64,000 nucleotides of DNA from Malaya genurostris (GCF_030247185.1 NC_080572.1:128218405-128282404), one strand, 5' to 3'; shown: positions 32,912-45,244, numbered from the stretch's first letter. Translations and numbers: made by a program. The notes: generated by a model from the letters alone, not told the origin.

Positions 32912-34492
32912 TCAAAATGTTTAGCAGATTGTTTGACATCCCTTATGGGGTACCGAATGTACTTCTGCTTATAAATATTACGAATTGCTCTGTATTCTTT
33001 CGGGAATGTAAAATGGAGTCGCTTTTGTGAAATCTCTAAATCTTTTCTGGGGTTGCAGATTTTATCAAATGTGCACCTACCGATCATTCAGCATCTTTTC
33101 GGGGTGCAGAAAGATTGGTTTCTGTTTGGTTTGTACCACATTGCCACACTATCCACTGAACAATTTTTTCAATGTTCATAACTTGTCCTCGTTCGAAAGC
33201 TACTATTGGCTCCAGAGATATATAAGTAATGTAACCGACAAAACGCGTTTTTATAGCCGCAATTTTTTTCAGAAAGTAATCAATGATCAAGTTTAAATGT
33301 ATAATTGCTGGTACTTTTGTTTTTAAGAATGTTGTCGAATATGCGACGTTAGCGTTGAATTACGCTTTTCTGACCTAACCGAAACAATCTGCAAGAATTT
33401 GTGTTAAAAAATTATCCTAAATTGTTAGGAATTGTCATAACGATTGAAATATGATTTAATAAGACTGTTTGAATGACAAGAGAAAAACCTTATCACGCCG
33501 CTAGGTGAATTAAGAAGAGTTTTTTTCTTACTTGGGACAATTTTCTCACAGTAAATGCATATGCGTACATCCACTCACACTCCGTTTCAAAGCATATACC
33601 AAATGTAATAAAAGACCGCAATATTTTAAACTCTAGGAAATTTCCATTTCGACCCCCTATATTTTTTTAAAGATAAACAAGGGAATGATTATTTTAAATG
33701 CATTCTTCATGCTAAGAAGAATAATTTTACATTTATATTTTGTACTTCATTTAACTTATTTTATAACCGCCAGTTTCCTTTTTACGGTTTCCTGCATTAA
33801 ACATACGTTGGAAGTCAATCAAAAAGTATCACTTAAAGACTCGCGTATACATACGTATTGAGTCAAGTATAACTTTTAACTTTTTTTTAACTTTTATACG
33901 TATTGAGTTAAGTATAACTTTTTATTGCATAGGTATAAATTGATGAAATTTTGTTCAGAGTGTAGACTGCACAAAAAATTTCGTTACAACTAGAGATGTC
34001 AGATTTTTCGAATTACTGGATTATTCAATAATCGAGTATAATTTTCAAACTATTCAAAAAAATTTTAATCGATTATCAAAGTTATCAGTCGATTACTTGA
34101 TCAATTTTTCGATTTTGATTTCATTTGAATCCAAAATAATTGGTTTAGTCATCTTCAGGAAAATCAAATCAATTAATCGCATATGAATGGAAATCTTGCT
34201 AAAACTAACCTATTTGCACCAATAGGCTTGTCGTTTTAAAGCTACATTTGAAACGCAAACGGAAGGAATTTCAAGGACTTGAGAACGGTGGCTCATTATT
34301 TTTTAATATAAAATAATTGTAAAAAGACATATAGAACTATATTTATCAGAATTAAATAAGAGCACTTCTAGTTTGTGTGGTCGAATTTGTGTCATTTATT
34401 GTAGAATTTTTTTGGACAATTGTGTGGAAGGTACGCAATTGAAAGCTATTAGAAAAGATTTATTTATTATGTATAATTTTTTGAGAGTCGTA
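32912..34492. other. gypsy flank, no confident feature
   Basis: Two overlapping minus-strand frames (33290-33084 and 33087-32872) could be pieces of one broken protein, but no family was recognised. AT-rich sequence follows. A 'tagagatgtcagattttt' motif near 33990 resembles the end of the hAT MITE at 17115, without a visible partner. Confidence 0.35.
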
Positions 34493-34501
34493 TACAAGAA
34501 A

Positions 34502-34702
34502 GTTCCCGGGTTGGCGGTCCAATGCATAGGGTACTTGTCTTACAAGTCAGTTGTCCCGAGTCCCGACTTGGAAACATTCGTGTCAATATGATAATAGCAC
34601 TAGTCTTGCAATGATTCTGTACATTAAGAATCGGTTGCGAAGTTGGTTGGAACAGAAGGTCAAATTCCACAAAATGAAATGTAATACCAAGGCTTTGCCT
34701 TG
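34502..34702 (+). mobile_element. tRNA-derived SINE, Feilai-like (second copy)
   Basis: Same family as 3738-3952, opposite orientation. It starts 'ttcccgggttggcggtccaa' and ends 'taccaaggctttgcc'. TSD 'tacaagaaa' at 34493-34501 and 34703-34711. The B-box is decayed ('cgagtcccgac'). Confidence 0.83.
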
Positions 34703-35369
34703 TACAAGAAATTGCGATGGCGACATCTATAAGTGGAGGGCCGTCAGCGGCGGCTGGCATTGCTAGTGGAAGTTCTACAAAGCGCAATAAATGAGCAATA
34801 GCCATGAACATATGTTTATTTAAAGAGTCCAGTTGCGCTTCGAAATGAAGTTCCTAGACTTTGCTTTTGTAGACATCATAGATGCATAATTTATGTCAGT
34901 TACAAAATTTAAATCTGGATTTTATAACAAGAAAAACTGGCAGTCCCAGCAGTATTTTACTCGTGTTTCAAATATACAAAAAATAGAACGGCATCGTAGA
35001 CCAGTTTTAAATTTGACAGTAGAACTGGTCGAACAAATAAAACTAGAACAGCTTGCTGGGGTTACGTTTGTTCCAGTTAAGTTCTGTTATAGATTTTCCA
35101 TATAGAACTTCTAATGATCGACAACATCCTTTTTAGCGAGCATGGCGCCCGCAGGCGAGTCCACATCGAATCTCGTACATCGCAGTAAGGGAGAGAAATG
35201 TCAAAGTCGTACGCGACAAAATAGCAGCACTGCGCACTCATGCAATTGACATGATATGTTGAATGTGATGACGTGCGATGGCGTTGCTGAACTGAAAATT
35301 GATTTTCTTCCAAGCTGGCAGGATCTGGTTCCGATGACCCTGCCCTTAGGCCAACAGTTTCGGGGTTTG

Positions 35370-36754
35370 TGGGTCGACGATTACTACGACATCCCCAATC
35401 TCGATTGGTTTTGTTTTGGAGTACCACTTGGTCCTTCGTGTAATTTCGGGTAGGTAATCGATCAACCATCGTTTCCAAAATTGGTTTGCCAGTAACTGGG
35501 ACGTTCACCAACATCGGCGTAACACAATACCACTATCGTCGAAGGTACAGAGTGGTTTTGTGCCGTTGGAGGATCCTTGGAGAAAGTGGCTCGGAGTGAG
35601 AGCTGGGGCGGATTCATCGTCTATTGGAACGTATCTCGGTTAGCACCTCATCACTGGGTTTTCTCGAGAATTGAACGGCCATCAGGTTTCGCTTAACTAT
35701 GCTGATCAATCGTTCCCAAATACCACCCATGTGAGGTGAGAGCGGGGGGTTGAACTTCCAGCTGGTTTCTATGCCACTGAACTCTCTCATTGTGTCCCTT
35801 AAGTTAACCTGTGACACTGCCTTCTGCATTTCTTGGTTCGCTCCGATGAAACAAGTACCGGGATCGCTATAGATCGTTCTAGGAGTTCCTCGACGAGTCG
35901 CAAAGTTGCGAAAACCCATTACGCGTGAATTGGTATTGAGAGTATGCACCACTTCTATATGTATAGCTCTAGTGGTTAAACACGTAATTAGCATACCCCA
36001 TCGTTTCTCCACTCTGCGGCCAACGACTACTTCGAGGGGACCAAAGTAAATGGTCGAGCAAATGCATCGAGTCGTTCTGGCGGTAGATCAGCCATTATTG
36101 GAGGCTGAGGAATTGAGCGGTCATTCTTACAGCGTTGGCAGTGTTTGCGCACATTCGCATACGTGATGCGCAGTCGCAATTCGTTTATAATGGTATCGTG
36201 GTTTTGGTGGTGATATTTGTTATGATAGTGTGCGATTATGAGTTTAATAGTATGGTGGTCACGGGGCAGCATGATTGGGTTTTTGGCGTCTTCAGTGATA
36301 TACCCACAGGCGTTTGTTCGTCCTCGAATTCTTATAAGGCCATGGTCGTCTAAGAACGGTGACAGCTTGTACAGAGAACTGGATTTTGGAACGAACGACT
36401 TAGCTTCATTCGGATTCAGACGGATTGCTACTACGTCTAGGTAGCATTCTCGCTGAGCTTGGAGTAACGTTCAGCAGTTATAAATTCTTCGAACGAAGGA
36501 GCTCTAGTAATGATAGTTTTTTTCTGGGTTCGTAAGCGGTAATTCATGGGGAAACGACTAATAGCTACAGTAATATTGATCATCCGTTTCCAACTAGAAA
36601 CATTAATTAAACTGTCTAGTTTTGTAAAGTGAGTTAATAAGCCAGGGCGAAGCTCTATGTCGGTTTTGCATCCTATAGCTGGTTGACTCGGCCATGATTC
36701 TTCTGTTAGCCAGAGGTATTCCGAAGCGTTGTACAATCTCGAGCTCGGGGTCAT
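35370..36754 (-). pseudogene. BEL/Pao integrase region
   Basis: 36754-36437 holds the linker before integrase (SSRLYNASEYLWLTEESWP). 36272-36027 holds the zinc-binding segment (AHYHNKYHHQNHDTII, KHCQRCKN). 36012-35614 holds the catalytic core (LITCLTTRAIHIEVVH, IYSDPGTCFIGAN, then PHMGGIWERLI supplying the final Glu). 35514 onward holds a fragment with LPTRNYTKDQVVL. Integrase would insert element cDNA into the genome; the breaks between fragments exclude function. Confidence 0.82.
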
Positions 36755-36800
36755 GTCTGGAAACTTCTCCCACTTTGTTGCATCGTCGGTAACATTTAGC

Positions 36801-37979
36801 TTAATGGGAATCCAGCTCCATTAGTCCGCTACTGTGGCCTCCAAAATCTCGCTCACCCGATATGCGATAAATGGGGAATAAGGTCGATGATCGGAGTTCA
36901 GCCAACAAATCACATCCCTGTAATCTGAATGGTAGAAAAATTTGTCTACTTGGAATGAATGAATCGATAACCGATCGAGCTAGTCGAACACCAATAGCTG
37001 CAATTGGCATTCCAACTTCGGAACCTATGCAAAGTCTACCAGAGTTTCTAGTTTGTCTTCTCTTATGACCGGCAAGGCACTGATTTTTTCGACTTCTGAC
37101 TAGTCGACTTTTAACGGCGTCGAAAGCTCGACCTTTCAAGCTACGTTGCAGACGGAATATATTTTCATCATTCGTGGAACCGCACATTGCCGTAGTACTG
37201 TTAAATGTCGCTAGGAAGAGTGGTCAGTCCTCTGGATCACCGGAAACTGGGGCAAATTTCTCGGAATAGCGTTCCATGCAGCTAGTTGTTAACAGGTCAG
37301 TGAGCAGTGATCTTTTTCGCGTCCACGGTAATCAGTTTTATGCGGTGAATTCCGATGAACTGTGTCTGGTTTGTTGTTGCGACGTGAAGTCATCCCGAAG
37401 TTGCTAGGTTTATCGGAACGTCTTGAGAAGTTGTCTTGCTATGACTGTCGACTAGAATGAGCTGTAGGCTGGAACGATCCGAATCTGGAAGTACTCGAAC
37501 TTGCTGTTTGTCAACCCAACTTTCGACAGTATTTGCGTCACTACAACGATTCGACCCAGTAATAATTTCCTCCAGCAGTTTGTATTTCTCCTCTAAGTAA
37601 GTTTTTTTTCTTTCTCCGCTTTCTTCACAATCAGTAAACGCTCTTCTTCCAGTCGATTCTGATGATCATCCTTCAAGTTGGTTTTCTGGGTCGGATTTGC
37701 ACAAGACTGACAGTTCCAAGGCTTGTTTTCAATTTCCTGCGTGACCTTAACACAATCATAGTGAAACCATTTGAGACACTTATCACAGCTGACCATTTCA
37801 TCCGTATCATTTTCGCGGCAAACTCTACACGAGCGGTCCAGGTTTGTAACCTCAGAATCGACTGTAACCACCAATTGCACATTTTCAATCGCTTCACATT
37901 CAGAACTCACAGCAGCTGCACCGCGATCACTACCACCTCCGACTTTATTTGTTTTGCTTGACCGAACTTGTCTCGACAT
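36801..37979 (-). pseudogene. BEL/Pao gag with PHD-type zinc finger
   Basis: The start MSRQVRSSKTNKVG at 37979 is preferred over the upstream ATG at 37997. A PHD-like finger follows (CRVCREND, MVSCDKCLKWFHYDC, WNCQSC), all eight metal ligands present in C4HC3 order. It runs into a charged coiled-coil-like tail (NRLEEERLLIVKKAEKEKK) ending near 37593. 37187-36801 adds a gag remnant (IFRLQRSLKGRAFDAV). PHD fingers are known in some BEL/Pao gags; a chromatin-binding role is inference. Confidence 0.7.
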
Positions 37980-38027
37980 GACAGAAATACACCGCAATTA
38001 TTCATAAATAAAGGAAAATTACAAAAT

Positions 38028-39524
38028 GTTGACTCCGTTCAACGATTTCTCTACAGAAATTTTCCGAAACTATAATGCTCAAATGAAACACAGGTGTTTG
38101 ATGATGAGTAGTTATAATTTTCCTATCGAGTATAAATTGAAAAAAATCATAAGTTCAGGTTAGCTAATGGTATGTAACAGTTCGGCTGAAAAGTTCGTAT
38201 CGTTTAATAGAAACACACATTTTTTTGCCAAAATTCGTTTTTATTATTCAACATAATTGCCATCAGAGGCGATACAGCGATTATAGCGATCTTCCAACTT
38301 TTCGATATCATTTTTGTAGTACGATTTGTCCTTTGCCTCAAAATAGGCCTCAGTTTCAGCGATTACCTCTTCATTGCTTCTAAATTTTTTACCAGCGAGC
38401 ATTCTCTTGAGGTCTGAGAACAGGAAAAAGTCACTGAGGGCCAAATCTGGAGAATACGGTGGATGAGGGAGCAATTCAACAGCTCCAAACACTGCTCAGA
38501 ATCATCAATTCGTTGTTGTTTTTGATCGATTGTGAGCTCACGCGGCACCCATTTTGCACAAAGCTTTCTCATATCCAAATATTCGTGAATAATATGTCCA
38601 ACACGTTCCTTTGATATCTTTAGGGTGTCAGCTATCTCGATCAACTTCACTTTACGGTCATTGAAAATCATTTTGTGGATTTTTTTCACGTTTTCATCGG
38701 TAACAGCCTCTTTTGGACGTCCACTACGTTCATCGTCTTCGGTGCTCATATGACCAGTACGAAATTTTGCAAACCACTTACGAATTGTTGCTTCGCCCGG
38801 TGCAGAGTGCAGAGTCTGGATAGCCATTTTTTGGTATCGGCGGCACTTTTTTCATCAAAAAGTAGTGTTTCATTAACACACGAAATTCCTTTTTTCCATT
38901 TTTTTTCACAATAACAAAAGTAGCTTCACTCAAAATGCAATATCTCTCAAACTAATAATCAGACAGCTGTCAAATTTATACACGTATCTTTTGAAGGTTA
39001 GTACTAACTTAAAATGGTATGAATTTAATTCTAGTGGCACCCTCTCATAGAAACGATACGAACTTTTCAGCCGATCTGTTAACAATCAATTAATTCAAAA
39101 CAATTAATTATATTAACATAGTATCTTCGCAAATATATAAATTACACAATTACTTAAGTTTTCCTCGTAATTTCGTCTAGTCTGTTTAAATACGGTTATC
39201 CTGACGAGATCAAGAGCAAGTTCTGTTCAATCAGTGATCCAATTCGCGTAATTAAGTGATAAGAGCACTGCGATAAGTTAGTTTTAAGCACTAACGATAA
39301 GTTAGTTTTAAGCACTAGCGATAAGATAGTCTTATTAAAAAAAAAATTTGTTAACAATTCTCTAGATTTTACTATTGTTTTTCTTATTAACACCGATGAC
39401 AGGAGCGATGTCGCAACCAACATAGGTAGCCTATCGTCGTTGGTGAGTTGGTGTGTGTAAGTCCCTGGATTTATAGAGACGGTGTCCACATTTGCAGGTA
39501 TGGTCGTCAAATGGTGAGATAACA
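38028..39524 (-). mobile_element. LTR-like repeat copy B, split by a mariner element
   Basis: Inverted copy of 12121-13002. It lies directly upstream of the BEL gag in element orientation (ends 'ggagtcaaca'), so it may be that element's 5' LTR or UTR. However, it does not match the probable LTR at the integrase end, so a chimera or juxtaposition is also possible. Once the 905-bp mariner insertion is removed it is about 590 bp. Confidence 0.6.
38177..39079 (-). mobile_element. Internally deleted mariner (irritans/Himar-like), TA TSD
   Basis: Terminal inverted repeats contain 'cggctgaaaagttcgtatcg' on both sides, with TA duplicated at 38175-38176 and 39080-39081. Copy A of the host repeat has the empty site near 12848. 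The minus-strand transposase keeps the N-terminal helix-turn-helix region (TEDDERSGRPKEAVTDEN, LKISKERVGHIIHEYLDMRK, WVPRELTIDQKQQR) from 38827. It then jumps to the C-terminal catalytic tail (HPPYSPDLALSDFFLF and following), joined out of frame. The middle, with the first two catalytic aspartates, is gone, leaving 903 bp instead of about 1.3 kb. It could only move if a full copy supplied transposase. Confidence 0.9.
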
Positions 39525-39690
39525 AGTCCCTATCTCATGCCTCCCCGAGCGTCTATAATGACATTTGGTCAATAGAACGGCGTCGACTGGGTGCTATCGC
39601 CTTTTGCCTTAGTTGCAGAATGAGAGGGTGGGAAATGGCTTGTAGGTTGAAGCCCATCCTAAAGTGCAGTGTTTATCATAGTATATTACA
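39525..39690. repeat. Dispersed repeat beside (TTA)n array
   Basis: 'catttggtcaatagaacg', 'cagaatgagagggtggg' and 'aaatggcttgtaggttg' match 45310-45380 ('caattggtcgatggaatg', 'cagaatgagaggatgag') in the same order. Both copies sit next to long AT-rich arrays. Confidence 0.55.
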
Positions 39691-39719
39691 ACAGATAATT
39701 CTGCTGTTTATTACATCAT

Positions 39720-39867
<148 letters not shown>

Positions 39868-40004
39868 AAGAGCGTAACTTACACTGCGACATTAACAGTT
39901 ATATTGTATCATAGCAGATTATTTCATATATTATCGCCCTACACTATTTTATGTTATTATATACTATGTTGTATGGTATTATACTGCATTGCATCATATC
40001 ATAT

Positions 40005-40098
40005 TATATTGTATAATATTATATTAAATTATATTATATTATATTATATTATATTATATTATATTATATTATATTATAATATATTATATTATATTATA
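40005..40098. repeat. (TTATA)n array, left side of Helitron-like dimer
   Basis: Imperfect to perfect pentanucleotide units, continued after the dimer at 44993-45150. The two halves look like one array split by insertion. Confidence 0.9.
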
Positions 40099-42525
40099 CT
40101 AGCTGAATTACCCGGTGTTGCTCGGAAATGTTTCGTGAAGGAAATACCGAAAAAACTTCTCGAAGTTGTCCTGCTTAGTGAAATACTCTTGTAGTGAAAC
40201 ATAACTTAGACGGAAACCCGATCGAACAATACTCCGTTCATGTTCAGATTGCGAATGATCAGCGCCCCATCTCAGATCTATCAATAATCATAATTTTCAT
40301 GCTATTCTCGACAAACCTCACTTAGTTGCTAGAAATATACTGTACTCGTAAAGAAGTACCAATTTTTCGTAAAACCCGATCAATTTTCCCTTTCACTTTC
40401 CATGTTCGGGGCATTTACTCCACTGTCTCACCCTCTAAATAACCTTATAATCTATTTTAATTTAACTTCTTTTTTGTCAGTGAACTTACTAAATTAATAC
40501 CCTGAGTAGTGTGGAAAGTATCTGTGCTTTTCAAAAAATGTCGATTCCCACCTTTGGTACATGTGACGAACTTGATGGCGATTCGTTTAGTTGTTATGTA
40601 GTTATGCTGAGACTTGAATACACTCACGTTCATAAGCAGACAAAGATTATTTTCCCTTAGTTCTTTGAATTCCCCGGCAAAATGGAACCAGATCTTTTGA
40701 AATTATTTAAAGAAAAATACGACCTTGAAATTCTTGCCACTCTCTAGTTTTATAAAAAATGGGAGTTTAAAATTTATTTTCAAAAACCCTTCCTCATAGT
40801 CTAAATGTCGATTCTCTTCAAATTTCGTCATCGACCATCTTCCCCCATGTTAAGGACACTTCCTACACACTTTCCCTCTGAAAATATCCTAATGATCATT
40901 TCTGAAGAGCTTCTTTGTGCCAAATTTGATAGCAATCCGTTCAGTAGTTCCGGAGTTCCGCCGTCACAAATTGCGCAAAAAGTATCTATAGTCTTCGAAA
41001 AGTATCGATTCTCGTCAAATTAAAAAAAAATTCATTACCCCTGTTAAGGATAGTTACTACGCTCTCTCCCCTATAAAAATACCCTTACAACTATCTCTGA
41101 AGAGCAAAAAGCAGCTATGCCAAGTGTGATAGCAATCCGTTCAGTAGTGTCGGAGCTATGCCGTTACATCCCCCTTTTTAAATGCTCTTGCTATATCCAC
41201 CCCCCATATATATCATATCTAATGTTGGCATGATCTTCAAAAATTATCGACCATTGTCAAATTTTATGAATTTTTTTTTATGGGCCCTCTTGTTAATAAT
41301 ACTTGCTACGCTTTCTCCCCTATAAAAATACCTTTATGGCTAATTCTGAGAAGCAATAAATAACTGTACCAAATTTTATAGCAATTCGTTCAATAGCTCC
41401 GAAGTTATGCCGTTACAAACATTACACTCCTTTTATAGAGGCACTTACTACACCCTTTCCTCGCAGAATATCCTTATAATCTTATCTAAGTTGTGCAAAA
41501 AGTGTCTTCCAAAAGTACCGATTCTCGTCAAATTAGATAATATTTTTAATGACCACCTTTGTTAATGACGCTTGCTACGCTCCCTCCCCCCATGGAAATA
41601 TTCTTATAACCATCTCTGAAGAGCAAGAATTATATGTACCAGGTTTGATAGCAATCCGTTAAGTAGTTTTGAAGTTATGCCATTACAAACATTACACCCT
41701 CCTTTTTAAAGGCACTTGCTGCACCCATCCCTCATTAAATTATATCTACGGTATGCAAATTGTTTCTAAGATCTTCAAAAAATATCGGTTTTCATCAAGT
41801 TGCATGAATTTTTTCATGACCCTTCCTTGGTTATGACACTTGCTACGCTCCATCCCTCCATAAAAATACGCTTATGACCATCTCTGAAGAGCAAGAAGTA
41901 CATGTGCTAACTTTGATAGCAATCCGTTCAGTAATTCCGGAGTTGTGCCATTACAAACATTACACCCCCCTTTTTAAAAGCACTTACTACATCCACCCCC
42001 CATATAATCATATCTAATACATGCAAAATGTTTCTATGGTTTTAAAAAAAGTATCTATTCTCGTCAAATTAGAGAAATTTTTTCATGACCTCCCCATGTT
42101 AAGAACACTTACTACGCTCCCTCCCCCATTAAAATATCTTTATGACCATCTCAGAAGAGCAAGAAGTATCTGTGCCAAGTTTGGTGGCAATCCGTTCAGT
42201 AGTTTTGGAATTATGCCGTTTTAAACACTACACCCCCCTTTTTAAAGACACTTGCTACATCCACCCCCCATATAGTCATATCTAAGGTATGCAAAATGTT
42301 TCTACCGTCTTCAAAACGTATCGATTCTTGTCAAGTTATATGAATTTTTCCATGACCCCCTCTGGTAATGACACTTGCTACGATCCCTCCCATATAAATG
42401 TACTCCCTAAACCATCTCTGAAATACAAGAAGTACCTGTGCCAAGTTTGGTGGCAATCCGTTCAGTAGTTCCGAAGTTATCGCGTTACAAACATACAAAC
42501 TTACATCCATTTTTATATATATAGA
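40099..42525 (-). mobile_element. Helitron-like element, unit 1 of a head-to-tail dimer
   Basis: In element orientation (minus) it starts TCTATATATATAAAAATG at 42525 and ends 'gtaattcagctag' at 40099, followed by T. TC starts, CTAG ends and insertion between A and T without a TSD are Helitron features. The interior is non-coding and largely made of about 250-270 bp sub-repeats; the phrase 'gcaatccgttcagtagt' recurs near 40935, 41130, 41383, 41651, 41920, 42188 and 42454. No Rep/helicase is encoded. The 3' hairpin is weak (CCG..CGG), which is the main doubt. Confidence 0.65.
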
Positions 42526-44992
42526 CTAGCTGAATTACCCGGCGTTGCTCGGAAATGTTTCGTGAAGGGAAGGCCGAAAAAAATTCTCGAAGTTGTCCTG
42601 CTTAGTGAAATACTCTTGTAGTGAAACATAACTTTGACGGAAACCCGGTCGAACAATACTCCGTTCATGTTCAGATTGCGAATGATCAGTGTCCCATCTC
42701 AGATCTCAAAATAATCATAATTTTCATGGCATTCTCGACAAATTGCCTCAGTTTTTTGTTTGAACCCTTTTGTTAGGAACATTTAAAACACCTTTCTCTC
42801 TATAAATACCTTCTTAGTACCCTCCGAGTTTCATATGTATCTCAATTTTCCCTCTTGTGAATATTTTTGTGAACATCACTTAGTTGCTAGAAATATACTG
42901 TACTTGTGAAGAAATACCAATTTTTCGTAAAACCCGATCAATTTTCCCTTACACTTTCCATGTTCGGGGCACTTACTCCACTCTCTCACCCTCAAAATAA
43001 CCTTATAGTCTATTTTGATTCAACTTCCTTTTTGTCAGTGAACTTACTACAGATCTCCTCCATGATTACCCTGAGTAGTGTAGTGTATCTGTGTTTTTAA
43101 AAAAATATCTATTCCCACCTTTGATACATGCTGAAACTTAAATACACTTGCGTTAATAGGCAGATAAAGATTATTTTCCCTTAGTTCTTTGAATTCCCCG
43201 GCAAAATGGAACCAGATCTTTTGAAACTATTTAAAGAAAAAGACGACCTTGTAATTCTTGCCACTCTCTTGTTTTATAAAAAATGGGAGATTAAAATTTA
43301 TTTTCAAAAACTGTCTAAATGTCGATTCTCTGCAAATTTCGTCATTGACCCTCTCCCCCCATGTTAAGAACACTTCCTACACACCTTGCCCCCTGAAATG
43401 ATCATTTCTGAAGAGCTTCTTTCTTCTTTTATATCTCCTTTTTAGAGTGACGTACTACATCCAGCCTAAGTTGCGCAAAAAGTATCTATGGTCTTCAAAA
43501 AGTATCGATTCTCGTCAAGTTAAACAAATTTTTTCATGATCCCTGTTAAGGATAGTTGCTACGCTCTCTTCCTCAACTATCTCTGAAGAGCAAAAAGCAG
43601 CTATACCAAATGTGATAGCAATCCGTTCAGTAGTGTCGGAGCTATGCCGTTACATCCCCCTTTTTTAATGCACTTGCTACATTCACTCCCCATATCTATT
43701 ATATCTAAGGTATGGAAAATGTTTGCATGATCTTCAAAAATTATCGATTCTTATCAAATTTTATGAATTTTTTTCTTGGCCCCTCCTGTTAATGATACTT
43801 GCTACGCTTCCTCCCCTATAAAAATACCTTTATGACTATTTCTGAAGATCTAGAAATAACTGTACCAAATTTTATAGCAATTCGTGCAATAGTTCCGGAG
43901 TTATGCCGTTACAAACATTGCACTCCTTTTTTAGAGGCACTTACTACACCCTCTCCTAACAGAATATCCTTATAATCTTATCTAAGTTGTGCAAAAAGTG
44001 TCTTCAAAAAGTACCGATTCTCGTCAAATTAGATAATATTTTTAATGCCTCCCCCCCATGGAAATATTCTTATAACCATATCTGAAGAGAAAGAAGTACA
44101 TGTACCAGTTTTAATAGCAATCCGTGAGGTAGTTTTGAAGTTATGCCATTACAAACATTACACCCCCTTTTTTAAAGGCACTTGATGCATTCATCCCTCA
44201 TTAAATTATATCTATGGTATGCAAAATGTTTCTAAGATCTTCAAAAAATATCGGTTTTCATCAAGTTATATGAATTTTTTCATGACCCCTCCTTGGTTAT
44301 GACGCTTGCTACGCTCTCTCCCCCCATAAAAATACGCTTATGACCATCTCTGAAGAGCAAGAAGTACATGTGCCAAGTTTGATAGCAATCCGTTCAGTAA
44401 TTTCGGAGTTATGCCATTACAAACATTACACCCCCCTTTTTAAAGGCATTTGCTACATCCACCCCCCATATAATCATATCTAATATATGCAAAATGTTTC
44501 TATGGTCTTAAAAAAGTATCGATTCTCGTCAAATTAGACAAATTTTTTCATGAGCTCCCCCTGTTAAGAACACTTACTACGCTCCCTCCCCCCATAAAAA
44601 TACGCTTATGACCATCTCAGAAGAGCAAGAAGTATCTGTGCCAAGTTTGGTGGCAATCCGTTCAGTAGTTTCGGAATTATGCCGTTTTAAACATTACACC
44701 CCCCTATTTAAAGGTACTTGCTACATCCACCCCCCATATAGTCATATCTAAGGTATGCAAAATGGTTCTACGGTCTTCAAAACGTATCGATTCTTGTCAA
44801 GTTATATGAATTTTTCCATGACCCCCCCTTGTTTATGACACTTGCTACGCTCCCTCCCATATAAATATAATCCCTAAACCATCTCTGAAATACAAGAATT
44901 ACCTGTGCCAAGTTTGGTGGCAATCCGTTCAGTAGTTCCGAAGTTATCGCGTTACAAACATACAAACTTACATCCATTTTTATATATATAGA
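42526..44992 (-). mobile_element. Helitron-like element, unit 2 of the dimer
   Basis: Same termini as unit 1; its CTAG end at 42526 abuts the TC start of unit 1 with no intervening base. 2467 bp against 2427 bp for unit 1, with similar order of sub-repeats and opening segment ('cccggcgttgctcgg' against 'cccggtgttgctcgg'). Indels distinguish the two, for example extra sequence after the opening region here. On the outside (44993) the flanking base is A in element orientation, as expected. Confidence 0.65.
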
Positions 44993-45150
44993 TAATTATA
45001 TTATATTATATTATATTATATTGTATTCTATTATATTATGTTATATTGTATTGCATTTTGTTGTATTATATTATATTATATTATATTATATTATATTATA
45101 TTATATTATGTTATATTATAATATATTTAATTATATTATATTATATTATA
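44993..45150. repeat. (TTATA)n array, right side of Helitron-like dimer
   Basis: Imperfect pentanucleotide units with interruptions. Continuation of the array at 40005-40098. Confidence 0.9.
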
Positions 45151-45244
45151 GGGTTTATTTTGAGTAGTACTACGTATCTCTGCGCAAAATATAAATTTGT
45201 TTTGCTTATAAGTTATCATTTTTAAAGTAACTTTTAACTAAATA

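Larger units (their letters stand above)
34850..38020 (-). mobile_element. Internally deleted BEL/Pao LTR retrotransposon
   Basis: On the minus strand, a gag with a PHD-type finger (from 37979) and a DUF1759-like remnant (37187-36801) pass almost directly into the RNase H/integrase linker (36754-36437), integrase zinc region (36272-36027), integrase core (36012-35614) and C-terminal part (35514-35370). Reverse transcriptase and most of the protease are missing. A probable 3' LTR begins near 35129 ('tgttgtcgatcattag'). Multiple stops separate the pieces, so it is non-functional. Confidence 0.8.

Noticed and set aside
40099..44992. CRISPR-like array
   Set aside because: Repeats are about 267 bp, degenerate and without short unique spacers; the genome is eukaryotic.
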